This document shows positions 9,561 through 16,553 of a stretch of 64,000 nucleotides of DNA, in pieces. The position numbers and the translations under genes were made by a program. Source of the DNA: Stakelama saccharophila (GTDB taxonomy: Bacteria > Pseudomonadota > Alphaproteobacteria > Sphingomonadales > Sphingomonadaceae). The number at the start of each line of letters is the position of its first letter. Position 1 is the first letter of the stretch. Below the pieces are notes generated by a model. It worked only from the letters and a program-made list of their open reading frames with translations. It had not been told where the DNA came from and searched no databases. The stretch is from positions 2,585,001 through 2,649,000 of the forward strand of contig NZ_CP135076.1 in assembly GCF_032229225.1 (NCBI RefSeq), in the 5' to 3' direction.

Positions 9561-9700
9561 GTGCCCCCCTTAGCCGCTCCCGACATCCATCATGACAAGA
9601 CCAAAAGGCTTAGAAAAGCCTTTCGATACAAGATCATTATGCTGCGAAGGTCCGTAATGGAGGTTCCCCACGCACGAGCCGCCCCTGATAGCGCCTTCGA

Positions 9701-10441
9701 TTACTTTTCTTTCTCCACGCGGAACCGAAACGGAAAGCGCTCACCGTTCCAGTCAATCTTTACCGCCACCTCGCGCGGCCAACCCTTGCCCGGCAACTTG
9801 TCCGCAACGACCTTCCCACCCCAAGCGGTGTTCGGATCAATGGTGGTCGTCTGAAGGATCTGCCCGTGAAGACCGGCCAGCGTCTTGTCCAGCGCGTCGC
9901 GGATGCCGATCATTGCGGCAGTAGTTCCAGCCGCGGCTGCAGCAGTGCCCACAGCAGCCGCTGTCGGATCGTAGTTCCGCGCGCGGTATGTGTAGATGCG
10001 CCCTCCCGGCGCAGTCATCGTAGCGTTTGTCGTTCGATACGCGTTCTGGTTCGCTGCCACTGCCGCCCCAGCACCTGCGAGCGCCGCAGCGACGGCTGCC
10101 CAGGTCGCGCGATTTTTCGCCTCTCGCACCAATTCGTCATGGTCGTAGACGTGGATCGAACCGCCAGCCGCATCGGTGACAGAAATATTTTGGACGCCGA
10201 AATTGGAGGGCCGGTCACTGGTGTTGAGCGCGGCAACCGCAAAAACCAGGCGACCATTGTCGGCAACCTTCACCGGCGTCACTTTCACCGATCCGTTCGA
10301 ACGGATCTTATCGGTAGTTGGCACACCCTGTTCATAACGCACCTTCTGGCCTGCTGCAGCGATTGGGGTGATACGATACGTGCTGGCACAGGCAGAAAGG
10401 CAGGTAGCCATCATGAGCCCGGCGGCGATGGTCTTTTTCAT
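9701..10441 (-). CDS. Predicted lipoprotein with glycine/alanine-rich hydrophobic core
   Basis: A 246-residue envelope protein. A type II signal peptide ends in LSACAS (lipobox, Cys ~18), so it should be lipid-anchored. After a beta-like N-terminal domain there are two Ala/Gly-rich stretches (AAVAAALAGAGAAVAA and AAAVGTAAAAAGTTAA) resembling glycine-zipper membrane-associating segments. The C-terminus (PREVAVKIDWNGERFPFRFRV) looks like a small beta domain. A purine-rich GGGGAAAT precedes the ATG. It stands alone, 140 bases from each neighbouring operon. Function unknown. Confidence 0.75.
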   Translation of the reverse strand: MKKTIAAGLMMATCLSACASTYRITPIAAAGQKVRYEQGVPTTDKIRSNGSVKVTPVKVADNGRLVFAVAALNTSDRPSNFGVQNISVTDAAGGSIHVYDHDELVREAKNRATWAAVAAALAGAGAAVAANQNAYRTTNATMTAPGGRIYTYRARNYDPTAAAVGTAAAAAGTTAAMIGIRDALDKTLAGLHGQILQTTTIDPNTAWGGKVVADKLPGKGWPREVAVKIDWNGERFPFRFRVEKEK

Positions 10442-10581
10442 CGGTTTATTTCCCCGTTGGTCAATTCAGTGCAGCGATTCGCTGCGCCACATTTCCCTGG
10501 GGCCCCGACACGTCAGTTTCGGTCGCTAGGTAAGCCAGATGATATGCATTGGTGACTCTCTATGCAGCAACACGGTGTCTT

Positions 10582-11184
10582 TCAGCGAGGCATCGGCGGC
10601 CGGTTCGCCTTGGTCCACCGGTCCCACGCTGCAAACGCCCGGTGGCTGGTGCGGACATCGCACAGATCGCGCACGATAGCGTGCCACAGCTGTTCGGCTC
10701 GCGGCGTGACGATGCCGTTATGGACATTCCATTTGCCCGTGCCGCCCTGCGTATCTCGCGACCCGCGCTTGCGATAGCCGACCATCATCCGATCGGCTCT
10801 GAACATGCCGTCGTCAGACCCGTCCAGATGATCACGGATGCGGTGATGGGTGTGCTCTAAAATGACGTGGGCGCAGCGCTCGACCTCGTCGCTATCCTTC
10901 TTCGCCGCATGCTCGCGCGCCGCTGTCTCAAGGTGGAAGAGGAAGCGATCGCGCTCGACGACGATCAGCGTGTAGCCCGCTTGGAGATCGGCGGCGAGAT
11001 CGATCAGGCACCTTGCATAGCTGCGCGGCCCGAGCTTCTGAAGCGGATCGAGCTGAAACATAAATTCGCCACCGGGTCGCCGGTGCACGGTCAGCACATT
11101 GTCGATCGATACGAGATGGTACCGGTGGTCGCGCACCTCGTAGCCTGGAAACAGGACTCTGAGTTTGTCGGGATAGTGAAGCAT
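10582..11184 (-). CDS. Hypothetical protein, last gene of a five-gene accessory operon
   Basis: A 200-residue soluble protein beginning MLHYPDKLRVLFPGYEV. It contains a region with many acidic and His residues (HVILEHTHHRIRDHLDG) and ends with a basic tail (DRWTKANRPPMPR). No motif I can assign. It lies 12 bases after the previous gene on the same strand, so it is co-transcribed with the MobA/L-like gene and its partners. Base composition is high-GC like the flanks, so recent import is not evident from composition. Confidence 0.65.
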   Translation of the reverse strand: MLHYPDKLRVLFPGYEVRDHRYHLVSIDNVLTVHRRPGGEFMFQLDPLQKLGPRSYARCLIDLAADLQAGYTLIVVERDRFLFHLETAAREHAAKKDSDEVERCAHVILEHTHHRIRDHLDGSDDGMFRADRMMVGYRKRGSRDTQGGTGKWNVHNGIVTPRAEQLWHAIVRDLCDVRTSHRAFAAWDRWTKANRPPMPR

Positions 11185-11196
11185 TCGGATGATCTT

Positions 11197-11733
11197 TCAG
11201 TAGCGCGCGCACGGATCGTCGGCACCGACGCTGCGCGCATGCGGATAAATGGTCTTGTGGAGCTCGGCCTGGCCGTTGGTTACGGCTATCAGACGGCCGG
11301 CTTTACTTTGGAACGGCGAGCGCTTCTGGGCGCTCAGCCGCCGGGTCAATGCGGTGAGCACCGCACCATCGCCGGCTTCGGGCACGAAAAAGCGGGCCCC
11401 GCCGCGCGTAACACACAAGCGGTATTCTTCGTATATCGTCACCTTGCCGTCACGGTTGAGGACGATGTCGAACAGGAAGCGGTGGCCGGCTTTGCCCTTA
11501 TCGCAATAGGTGGCGACGACATCGCACCGGTGCGCTAGTGCAAGCGGACGAAGCTGATGAAAGTCGAGCGGTTGATCGAGATCGCCCGCAGTCACCACCG
11601 CTCTGCGGTCGATCAGCTTCACGGCATCGGGAACACCGAGCCGGGATTGTATACGTTCGGCCTTGCCGCCGAGCTGCTTGCAGATGGCCAGGATTGCGCG
11701 GTGGCGCGGCTGGGTTTCGCGTATCGAGAACAT
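11197..11733 (-). CDS. Hypothetical protein of the accessory operon
   Basis: A 178-residue protein (MFSIRETQPRHRAIL...). Predicted features are an N-terminal helical part and a beta-rich middle (RCDVVATYCDKGKAGH, KVTIYEEYRLCV). No catalytic motif, signal peptide or membrane span was seen. It follows the 174-residue gene by 9 bases and precedes the 200-residue gene by 12 bases. The tight packing supports one transcript and a shared role that cannot be named from sequence. Confidence 0.65.
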   Translation of the reverse strand: MFSIRETQPRHRAILAICKQLGGKAERIQSRLGVPDAVKLIDRRAVVTAGDLDQPLDFHQLRPLALAHRCDVVATYCDKGKAGHRFLFDIVLNRDGKVTIYEEYRLCVTRGGARFFVPEAGDGAVLTALTRRLSAQKRSPFQSKAGRLIAVTNGQAELHKTIYPHARSVGADDPCARY

Positions 11734-11742
11734 CGGATTTTC

Positions 11743-12267
11743 CTATTTATTATTGATGCCGGAAGGACCCGTCAGCACCCGCTCGAACCAGCGGCTGGCC
11801 TTCGCTCGGCCGTGCTCCTCATCAGCACCGTCGCGCCACGGAGCGGCCTTGCGTTGCAGGCGCCCCTCGACGACCGGGAACGCCTCGCCTGGTAGGTCAT
11901 CGCACCCGAACCACAGCGAGCTGCGGTCGACCCAAGGCCAGGCGGGGGCGAACCACATATTGCGTGCCGAGGTCCAAAGCCCGATCGCGAAGCGGAGTTC
12001 GGCACCGCTCGGTCCCAGCGTCGCGATCAGCGCGTCGCTGCGCGCTTCGCGCATCGCGGCGTTCGCGGAACGCAGCTGCCAGTCGAGCTCGGCGATCGAG
12101 GGCACGAGCAGCAATTGCGCGCTATCGGAGTAGAGATGGGTGGCGAAGCGAGGAGATAGGCTCGCGCCGGTCCGATCTAGTCGCCAGTTGGCGTGTTTGG
12201 CGATCTCCATCAGCGCGAGAAGCGCGCGCGCCTCCCCGGACTGCCGACGGGCAGTGGTCGTGTTCAT
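11743..12267 (-). CDS. Hypothetical protein of the accessory operon
   Basis: A 174-residue protein (MNTTTARRQSGEARALLALMEIAKHANWRL...). Its central part is beta-like and rich in Trp (GLWTSARNMWFAPAWPWVD). The text SARNMWFAPAW resembles GDLWFVPQTC in the 171-residue protein at 12988-13503, and both proteins are of similar size, so the two may be distant paralogues. A Shine-Dalgarno AAAGGA lies 7 bases before the ATG, after an intergenic hairpin. No function recognised. Confidence 0.65.
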   Translation of the reverse strand: MNTTTARRQSGEARALLALMEIAKHANWRLDRTGASLSPRFATHLYSDSAQLLLVPSIAELDWQLRSANAAMREARSDALIATLGPSGAELRFAIGLWTSARNMWFAPAWPWVDRSSLWFGCDDLPGEAFPVVEGRLQRKAAPWRDGADEEHGRAKASRWFERVLTGPSGINNK

Positions 12268-12319
12268 TATAATTTCCTTTTTCGAATTGTTGGCGCCTGA
12301 GCCTGCTCGAAGCGCTCCA

Positions 12320-12343
12320 CCGGGCGCGCCACGGCGCGCCCGG
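12320..12343. promoter_or_regulatory. 11-bp perfect hairpin in the intergenic gap of the accessory operon
   Basis: CCGGGCGCGCC is followed after two bases by its exact complement. On the transcribed (minus) strand it sits about 50 bases upstream of the 174-residue gene and lacks a T tract, so it is more likely an mRNA-stabilising or processing stem than a terminator for that operon. On the plus strand a pyrimidine-rich CTTCTTTC follows. Confidence 0.5.
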
Positions 12344-12349
12344 CTTCTT

Positions 12350-12988
12350 TCAGCGATCCAGTTCGGCGGCGTAGGAGGCGAACGCCTCGACGATCAGCTG
12401 TCTGCCCTTGTCGCCGGTGAGCACTGATACCGGTTCGGCGAGGCCGAGCGATGTGACTTTGCGCGTCACCAGCAGATGGACGTGCGGCAAAGAGCCGTAG
12501 CCGGATCTGTTCGGCGCATGCTGGATGACGAGAACCCCGGCACCAAGCTCTCCGACGAGATGATCTCGCGCGTAGCGGCGAACCAGCTCCCACTGCGTGT
12601 GTAGCCGGTCGGTCGCGAAGGTGAACGTCACGTAGGTCAGCAGATAGGGCTGCACGATCGGCTCGCTGTCGATCGCTTCCATCAACACTCGCGGGGATAA
12701 AAAGCAGTCGTCTGCAGCGTCTGGTAGCAGCACATCGATACGCGCTGCGCCTTGCGTCCACGGCTCGGGATCGTCAGCCAGGCCGACCTCGATCTTTCGG
12801 CGCGCGAACAGCGCCGCGGTGTTCGTCCAGCCGCGATAGTCGGGGCGCAAAACGCCATACAGTATCCGCAATCCGTCGGTGCCTGCCGGATCACCGATCA
12901 GCGGCAACCACGAATGCGGGTTGGCCGCCTTGGGCTCGAGATCGCCGTTGATCAGGACGCCGGTGGTGCTGGTCCTCTTCTTGGCCAT
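12350..12988 (-). CDS. MobA/MobL-relaxase-like protein (possible HUH domain)
   Basis: A 212-residue protein. The C-terminal half reads WELVRRYARDHLV...GVLVIQHAPN...LPHVHLLVTRKV, which resembles the MobA/MobL relaxase core, where a conserved P-H-x-H motif binds the metal that helps nick single-stranded DNA. Only the HVH pair (one histidine cluster) is obvious, and the tyrosine normally used for nicking is not clearly placed, so it may be degenerate or a non-nicking relative. The ATG at 12988 shares one base with the stop of the upstream gene. It is much shorter than a mobilisation relaxase with helicase or primase domains. The assignment is tentative. Confidence 0.5.
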   Translation of the reverse strand: MAKKRTSTTGVLINGDLEPKAANPHSWLPLIGDPAGTDGLRILYGVLRPDYRGWTNTAALFARRKIEVGLADDPEPWTQGAARIDVLLPDAADDCFLSPRVLMEAIDSEPIVQPYLLTYVTFTFATDRLHTQWELVRRYARDHLVGELGAGVLVIQHAPNRSGYGSLPHVHLLVTRKVTSLGLAEPVSVLTGDKGRQLIVEAFASYAAELDR

Positions 12989-13503
12989 CACAGCGCCTCC
13001 GCCGGCTCGAGGATGCGGTGCACCGAGCGGCTCGCGCGCAGCACGCCTGCATCGCGTTGGGAAAGCGTGTCGAACGGCGCGACGAGTTCGAGGACGAAAC
13101 CTTCCGGCGTAATTTCGACCGCCGGGCGGCAAGTCTGCGGCACGAACCACAAGTCACCCTTCGGCGTCTCGAACAACGCGAAATTGGCAAGCGTGAGCGG
13201 TGCGCCGGACAGCAGTCCGAGCGCGAGATCGACGGTGATCGGTCCGACTTCCCGCGGGTCGATCCGGAGCAACGCGGCGTCGAGATGGAGACGCGTCGCG
13301 GCGTCGAGAATTCCGTCACGAAAGGTAGCGTCTGCGTCGTCCGTAACGCTGAGCAACACGCCGCGATCGGCGACGACGATTGTGTGCTCGGGCAGGTCCG
13401 GCAGGTGATGAAAGTCGTAACAGTCGGATGCGCAAAGTGCCTGAAGCACGCTGCCGGAAGCGACCGACGCGAGCGTTGCTCGCGCGGCGATATCAGTGGT
13501 CAT
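12988..13503 (-). CDS. Hypothetical protein, first gene of the accessory operon
   Basis: A 171-residue protein (MTTDIAARATLASV...). The middle is beta-rich (HTIVVADRGVLLSVTDDADATF; LFETPKGDLWFVPQ) and the C-terminus ends SVHRILEPAEAL. No known domain was recognised. An AAAAAGG element about 10 bases before the ATG is a plausible ribosome site, and a 20-bp palindrome lies just upstream. It overlaps the MobA/L-like gene by one base, indicating coupled translation. Confidence 0.65.
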   Translation of the reverse strand: MTTDIAARATLASVASGSVLQALCASDCYDFHHLPDLPEHTIVVADRGVLLSVTDDADATFRDGILDAATRLHLDAALLRIDPREVGPITVDLALGLLSGAPLTLANFALFETPKGDLWFVPQTCRPAVEITPEGFVLELVAPFDTLSQRDAGVLRASRSVHRILEPAEAL

Positions 13504-13526
13504 TTCGGTAAGCCTTTTTCAGAGGG

Positions 13527-13546
13527 CCGCGACCGATCGGTCGCGG
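13527..13546. promoter_or_regulatory. 20-bp perfect palindrome upstream of the accessory operon
   Basis: CCGCGACCGATCGGTCGCGG is an uninterrupted palindrome starting 24 bases upstream of the operon start codon at 13503. It could be an operator for a dimeric regulator or the first stem of the structured region that follows. Confidence 0.5.
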
Positions 13547-13575
13547 CAAGCCCGTTCAGGTTTTCATTTAACCTT

Positions 13576-13837
13576 CGGGGCTCGTTGCCCCGTTCTTCCT
13601 GCCTTCGTTCGGCTGCTCTCGCCGGGCATTCGGATGCTGACGAGCGGCGTTTTCAACGCCGCTCCCTGCCTTCCGGAAGCGCATGTCATGCGATGGAGGA
13701 CCTCGACGCTGATGCGTCGAAACGCTGCGCTCCGCAGCATCGTGGATCCGCCGGGACCACGCCGCGCCTGTGAACGGGCCGATTGCGATCGGTGCCGTTC
13801 GAGGCGTCGGTCAGAGCCACTTCGGGGTGGCAACGCC
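13576..13837. other. Dense run of hairpins, non-coding
   Basis: At least seven self-complementary stems occur in ~260 bases. They include 13576-13592 (6-bp stem), 13643-13663 (9-bp stem, 3-base loop), 13681-13691, 13703-13720 (7-bp stem), 13724-13738 (6-bp stem), 13742-13760 (two-part stem), 13772-13800 (11 pairs with TGCG loop) and 13803-13837 (nested stems). No ORF here has convincing coding features. Such density suggests a folded RNA or a single-stranded DNA structure such as an origin or transfer site. Confidence 0.55.
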
Positions 13838-13859
13838 ATCCAGACGGCTTGATGCGCAT

Positions 13860-14099
13860 GTAAACGCGCCTGCGGCACGTTTACGGTATTGCGCCCAACC
13901 TTTAGGGTATGACAAACCCGTGCCTCGCGCATAGGTCGGCGGTTAAGCTGGCCACGCAAGAACGCGTTCGGTTCATAGCTGGAGCGGCAAAGGCAGACGC
14001 CCCGCCAGGCTATGAACGAAGGAAGCGAGGCCAAGGACGGACACCAATCGAAGCGAACGCTTGGCACGATCGTCAGTCCGATTTGCACCAAACACGCAA
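13860..14099. repeat. Structured tandem repeat, unit 1 of 3
   Basis: The unit opens with a 25-base hairpin (GTAAACG pairing with CGTTTAC, a C.A mismatch, 3 more pairs, loop TGC). A conserved box follows, GGTATTGCGCCCAA and then TATGACA. A longer hairpin formed by GTTCATAGC (13971-13979) and GCTATGAAC (14009-14017) comes next. A variable tail leads to unit 2. Confidence 0.75.
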
Positions 14100-14338
14100 G
14101 CAAAAATGCCTGCGGCAATTTTGCATTATTGCGCCCAACTTTCTGGCTATGACAAACCAGCGCTCCGCTCATAGCCTGGCGAAGAAGCTGGAGGGTTATC
14201 GGCGCTGCTCGTTCATGGCGATGGCCGAGATCGGTCGCCCACCATCAAGCTATGAACGAGGTGGACGCGGCGATCGACGGCCACGGCTATGTTGGGCGAC
14301 GCGGTCGTCGGAAACCGTGTTTGTCATTCAAGGCGCAG
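14100..14338. repeat. Structured tandem repeat, unit 2 of 3
   Basis: Same architecture as unit 1, with a different stem sequence. GCAAAA pairs with TTTTGC (14100-14124, A.A mismatch, loop TGC). TTATTGCGCCCAA follows, then a second hairpin GGCTATGA/TCATAGCC (14145-14176) and a 12-pair hairpin 14208-14219/14249-14260 containing one G.U pair. Confidence 0.75.
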
Positions 14339-14500
14339 GCTAATCCGGGGGCACCCCAGATTAGCGGTATTGCGCCCAATTTTTTAGCTATGACAGAAGG
14401 TGCGTCCGTTCATGGCGTTGCGCGGAAGCAAACGTCGTTTCGGAAGCTTTCGCGCATAGCAACTGGTCGATCGCGCACCGGCGCGTTACGCTATGAATGA
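14339..14500. repeat. Structured tandem repeat, unit 3 of 3 (shorter tail)
   Basis: GCTAATC pairs with GATTAGC, with a C.A mismatch, GGGG/CCCC and loop GCA (14339-14365). GGTATTGCGCCCAA and GCTATGACA follow. GCTATGA can pair with TCATGGC through one G.U pair, and CATAGC (14455-14460) pairs with GCTATG (14490-14495). The unit ends shortly before the ribosome site of the gene at 14576. Confidence 0.75.
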
Positions 14501-14575
14501 GCATGCGTTGGAAGCAGCGGGGACGGGGTTTGGGCGGCATAAAATCTGCCGCGCTCGATCCGAAGGAGGGCAGCG

Positions 14576-15439
14576 ATGGACGACGACAAGTCAGGCGAAA
14601 TGCCGCAAAAAGGCACGCGAAGCTCGCCGGAAATTTCGGACCGTGTTCTGAAATATATCGAAGCGGTGGCGCGCAACTCCACCGGGCATACAGCGCCCGC
14701 GACATCGGCGCTATTCGACCTGCACGATGCGCCCGAACGCGAAGAGAAGTTGCGTGAACTGGTGGACGCTATCCGACCGTCTGACATCAATCCATCCATT
14801 TGGTTGGCCTGGCTGGATGGTGGCACCGAGCCATTCGATGGGCGGCGCCTCGGTCGACCGAAAATAACCTCCGACGCAAATAGCGGACGGAAGCTTGGAC
14901 GGCTTTCGAAACGGGTGAAGGATACTGCCGCATCTGTGTCCGCTGCCCAGCGAGAACTCGCCAAAGCGGAAGCCAAGGTTGAAGCCGCAGAAGCTGCACA
15001 TGCAGAAGCCAAATCGATGGATGCCGCGGTCCTGGAATGGGCGGTCAGTGAACACCTACTTCATCGCATGTCGCCAGTTTTTGCCATGGGCCCGGCATGG
15101 ACCGTGATGCGAGTGATAAGCGCCTATATGACTCCCGAAATGCTCGACCCCGACCTCAAGCTATTGGCCGGTGACCGCAAGCAAATGCGCGCCGCTGAAT
15201 TGCGGGAAAAGCGATCGAAAGAAACGCAGCGCATACTCGATGTGCTCGATCTTTGGTGCGGCGACGTGGAGTTCGAATTCGAGCTGCGCGAGGCTATCGT
15301 GAAGGTGGTCGACGACTATCACGAACGCGAGCGCGAAGGGGGTCGGCGACGGTCGCGCGAAGCCGCGCGGTCAACGGTTCCTGAAGGTGAAGCGAGCCGC
15401 GATGCCGATGCCATTATCGATGGATTGAAGCGACCGTAA
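14576..15439 (+). CDS. Coiled-coil protein downstream of the structured repeats
   Basis: A 287-residue, charged, soluble protein. Residues ~103-150 form a strong coiled-coil candidate (KLGRLSKRVKDTAASVSAAQ, then a long run of Glu, Ala and Lys). The C-terminal part is helical and highly charged (ELREKRSKETQRILDVLDLW; HEREREGGRRRSREAARS). The ribosome site AGGAGG lies 7 bases before the ATG and is the best in this part of the window. The gene directly follows the three structured repeats, so those could act in its 5' region or the protein could bind them; both are inference. No known family recognised. Confidence 0.75.
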   Translation: MDDDKSGEMPQKGTRSSPEISDRVLKYIEAVARNSTGHTAPATSALFDLHDAPEREEKLRELVDAIRPSDINPSIWLAWLDGGTEPFDGRRLGRPKITSDANSGRKLGRLSKRVKDTAASVSAAQRELAKAEAKVEAAEAAHAEAKSMDAAVLEWAVSEHLLHRMSPVFAMGPAWTVMRVISAYMTPEMLDPDLKLLAGDRKQMRAAELREKRSKETQRILDVLDLWCGDVEFEFELREAIVKVVDDYHEREREGGRRRSREAARSTVPEGEASRDADAIIDGLKRP

Positions 15440-15585
15440 AATGGCCTACCTCGCGCTGAGTCGCGCGACAGTTTTCGGCTTGCGTCTTGCGACGTGAATG
15501 GAAGCAAAACGTCGGGTTTGAGCCCCAAACTCGGTCATTCGCAGGCGTTGCATTTGACGCCAAAAGCTGTCGTTGAGGAGGCACC

Positions 15586-16116
15586 TCAAGCACAGCTGTC
15601 GGCGTCCTCCGAGCGCAGCTTAAACACTAGCAGAAGCGCATCGCGGGGATCGCCCTTGAACCAGTGCTCGTTCTTGGACACACGATCCAGCTTGCCCGCG
15701 TCGTAGACGAGCACACCGTCGGTCTCAAAGAGACCCTCAGTCAAGTTCCAGTCTTCGGGCTCACCATCAGGTAGATAGTGAACGCGGTAGCCATTCTTTG
15801 TGAGTTCGGCGACATAAGCGTAAATAATGTCAGCAGGGCCTTTGCCTGTCGGCGCGCGGTCATGCTCAAAGTCATGACCTGGTGCGTTCCACATCAGGCT
15901 TGCAGCATCGCGATCGGTGCCTGTCCGACGCACTAAGTCGAGTCGGTTGGTTTCGCCAATTGGATTCATATCGGCGTCGACATCGCAGGTTACGAGCTCG
16001 AAATTTCGTATTAGCAGAAGCCCTTCATGTCCAATCGCGGTCACTTCGTCTTGCAGAACGCCAGCGAAGTCAGCCCAACCATCCAGCTCAACTACCTTGT
16101 CTGAAGGCATACGCAT
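15586..16116 (-). CDS. Hypothetical protein
   Basis: A protein of about 176 residues, acidic overall, with a beta-rich centre (GLLLIRNFELVTCDVDADMNPIG) and a C-terminal SKNEHWFKGDPRDALLLVFK. The start is uncertain: ATG at 16116 or 16110 in a GAAGAA context, or GTG at 16158. It reads in the same direction as the nucleotidyltransferase-like fragment and the OLD nuclease upstream of it, about 140 bases from the former. It may belong to that cassette, but no motif links it. Confidence 0.6.
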   Translation of the reverse strand: MRMPSDKVVELDGWADFAGVLQDEVTAIGHEGLLLIRNFELVTCDVDADMNPIGETNRLDLVRRTGTDRDAASLMWNAPGHDFEHDRAPTGKGPADIIYAYVAELTKNGYRVHYLPDGEPEDWNLTEGLFETDGVLVYDAGKLDRVSKNEHWFKGDPRDALLLVFKLRSEDADSCA

Positions 16117-16255
16117 TTCTTCAAAATTCTCACCAATGGAGTTGCTGAATAATACCACCGCCTAGATCGTCGGCGTTGCGCGTTAACCTCGGCGACAGGA
16201 GGCTACCTCGCGTTACCTCAAACCGACCGTTTGATCAGGTTTCCGTCCTGCTCAG

Positions 16256-16498
16256 TCAAGATGCCGGCGATGCTAATTGCGCGAGAGGAATACACTTTTC
16301 TCTCGCTACGAACTGGGAGTGGCACTCTTCTGATGGCTGCATGTAGAGAATATGGAGCGGCAAGCTTTGCCCTGCGCACCGCATCTCCTTCTTGAGTTGC
16401 GCCAGCAGATCACCGCCTGGGCCTACAATCAGAATATCAATGTCTTGGCCAAAACCGTTCAGGGTCGAGCCGAACATGTAAGCAGCGAAATGTTCCAC
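16256..16498 (-). CDS. Small nucleotidyltransferase-like protein (MNT type)
   Basis: About 80 residues with MFGSTLNGFGQDIDILIVG, which carries the GS...DxD signature of minimal nucleotidyltransferases (catalytic D20 and D22 by this numbering). Such proteins often act as antitoxins or modifying enzymes next to HEPN partners, but no HEPN gene is adjacent. The GTG at 16498 has no good ribosome site. GGAGG lies 23 bases upstream, 6-7 bases before an in-frame CTG, which could be the true start and would give the domain a fuller N-terminus. It lies 55 bases after the OLD nuclease gene on the same strand. Confidence 0.6.
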   Translation of the reverse strand: MEHFAAYMFGSTLNGFGQDIDILIVGPGGDLLAQLKKEMRCAGQSLPLHILYMQPSEECHSQFVAREKCIPLAQLASPAS

Positions 16499-16553
16499 GT
16501 TAACTCGGTGGCGCAGCTGCGGGCCTCCACATCAACTGAGCGGTAGAACGGCA

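Noticed and set aside
13860..14500. CRISPR array
   Set aside because: Only three units, 240-bp period, with variable stems instead of constant repeats; no cas genes.
13860..14500. Coding exons (frames reading IAPNFLAMT...)
   Set aside because: Unit 1 has a stop in the equivalent frame and conservation follows stems and boxes, not codons.
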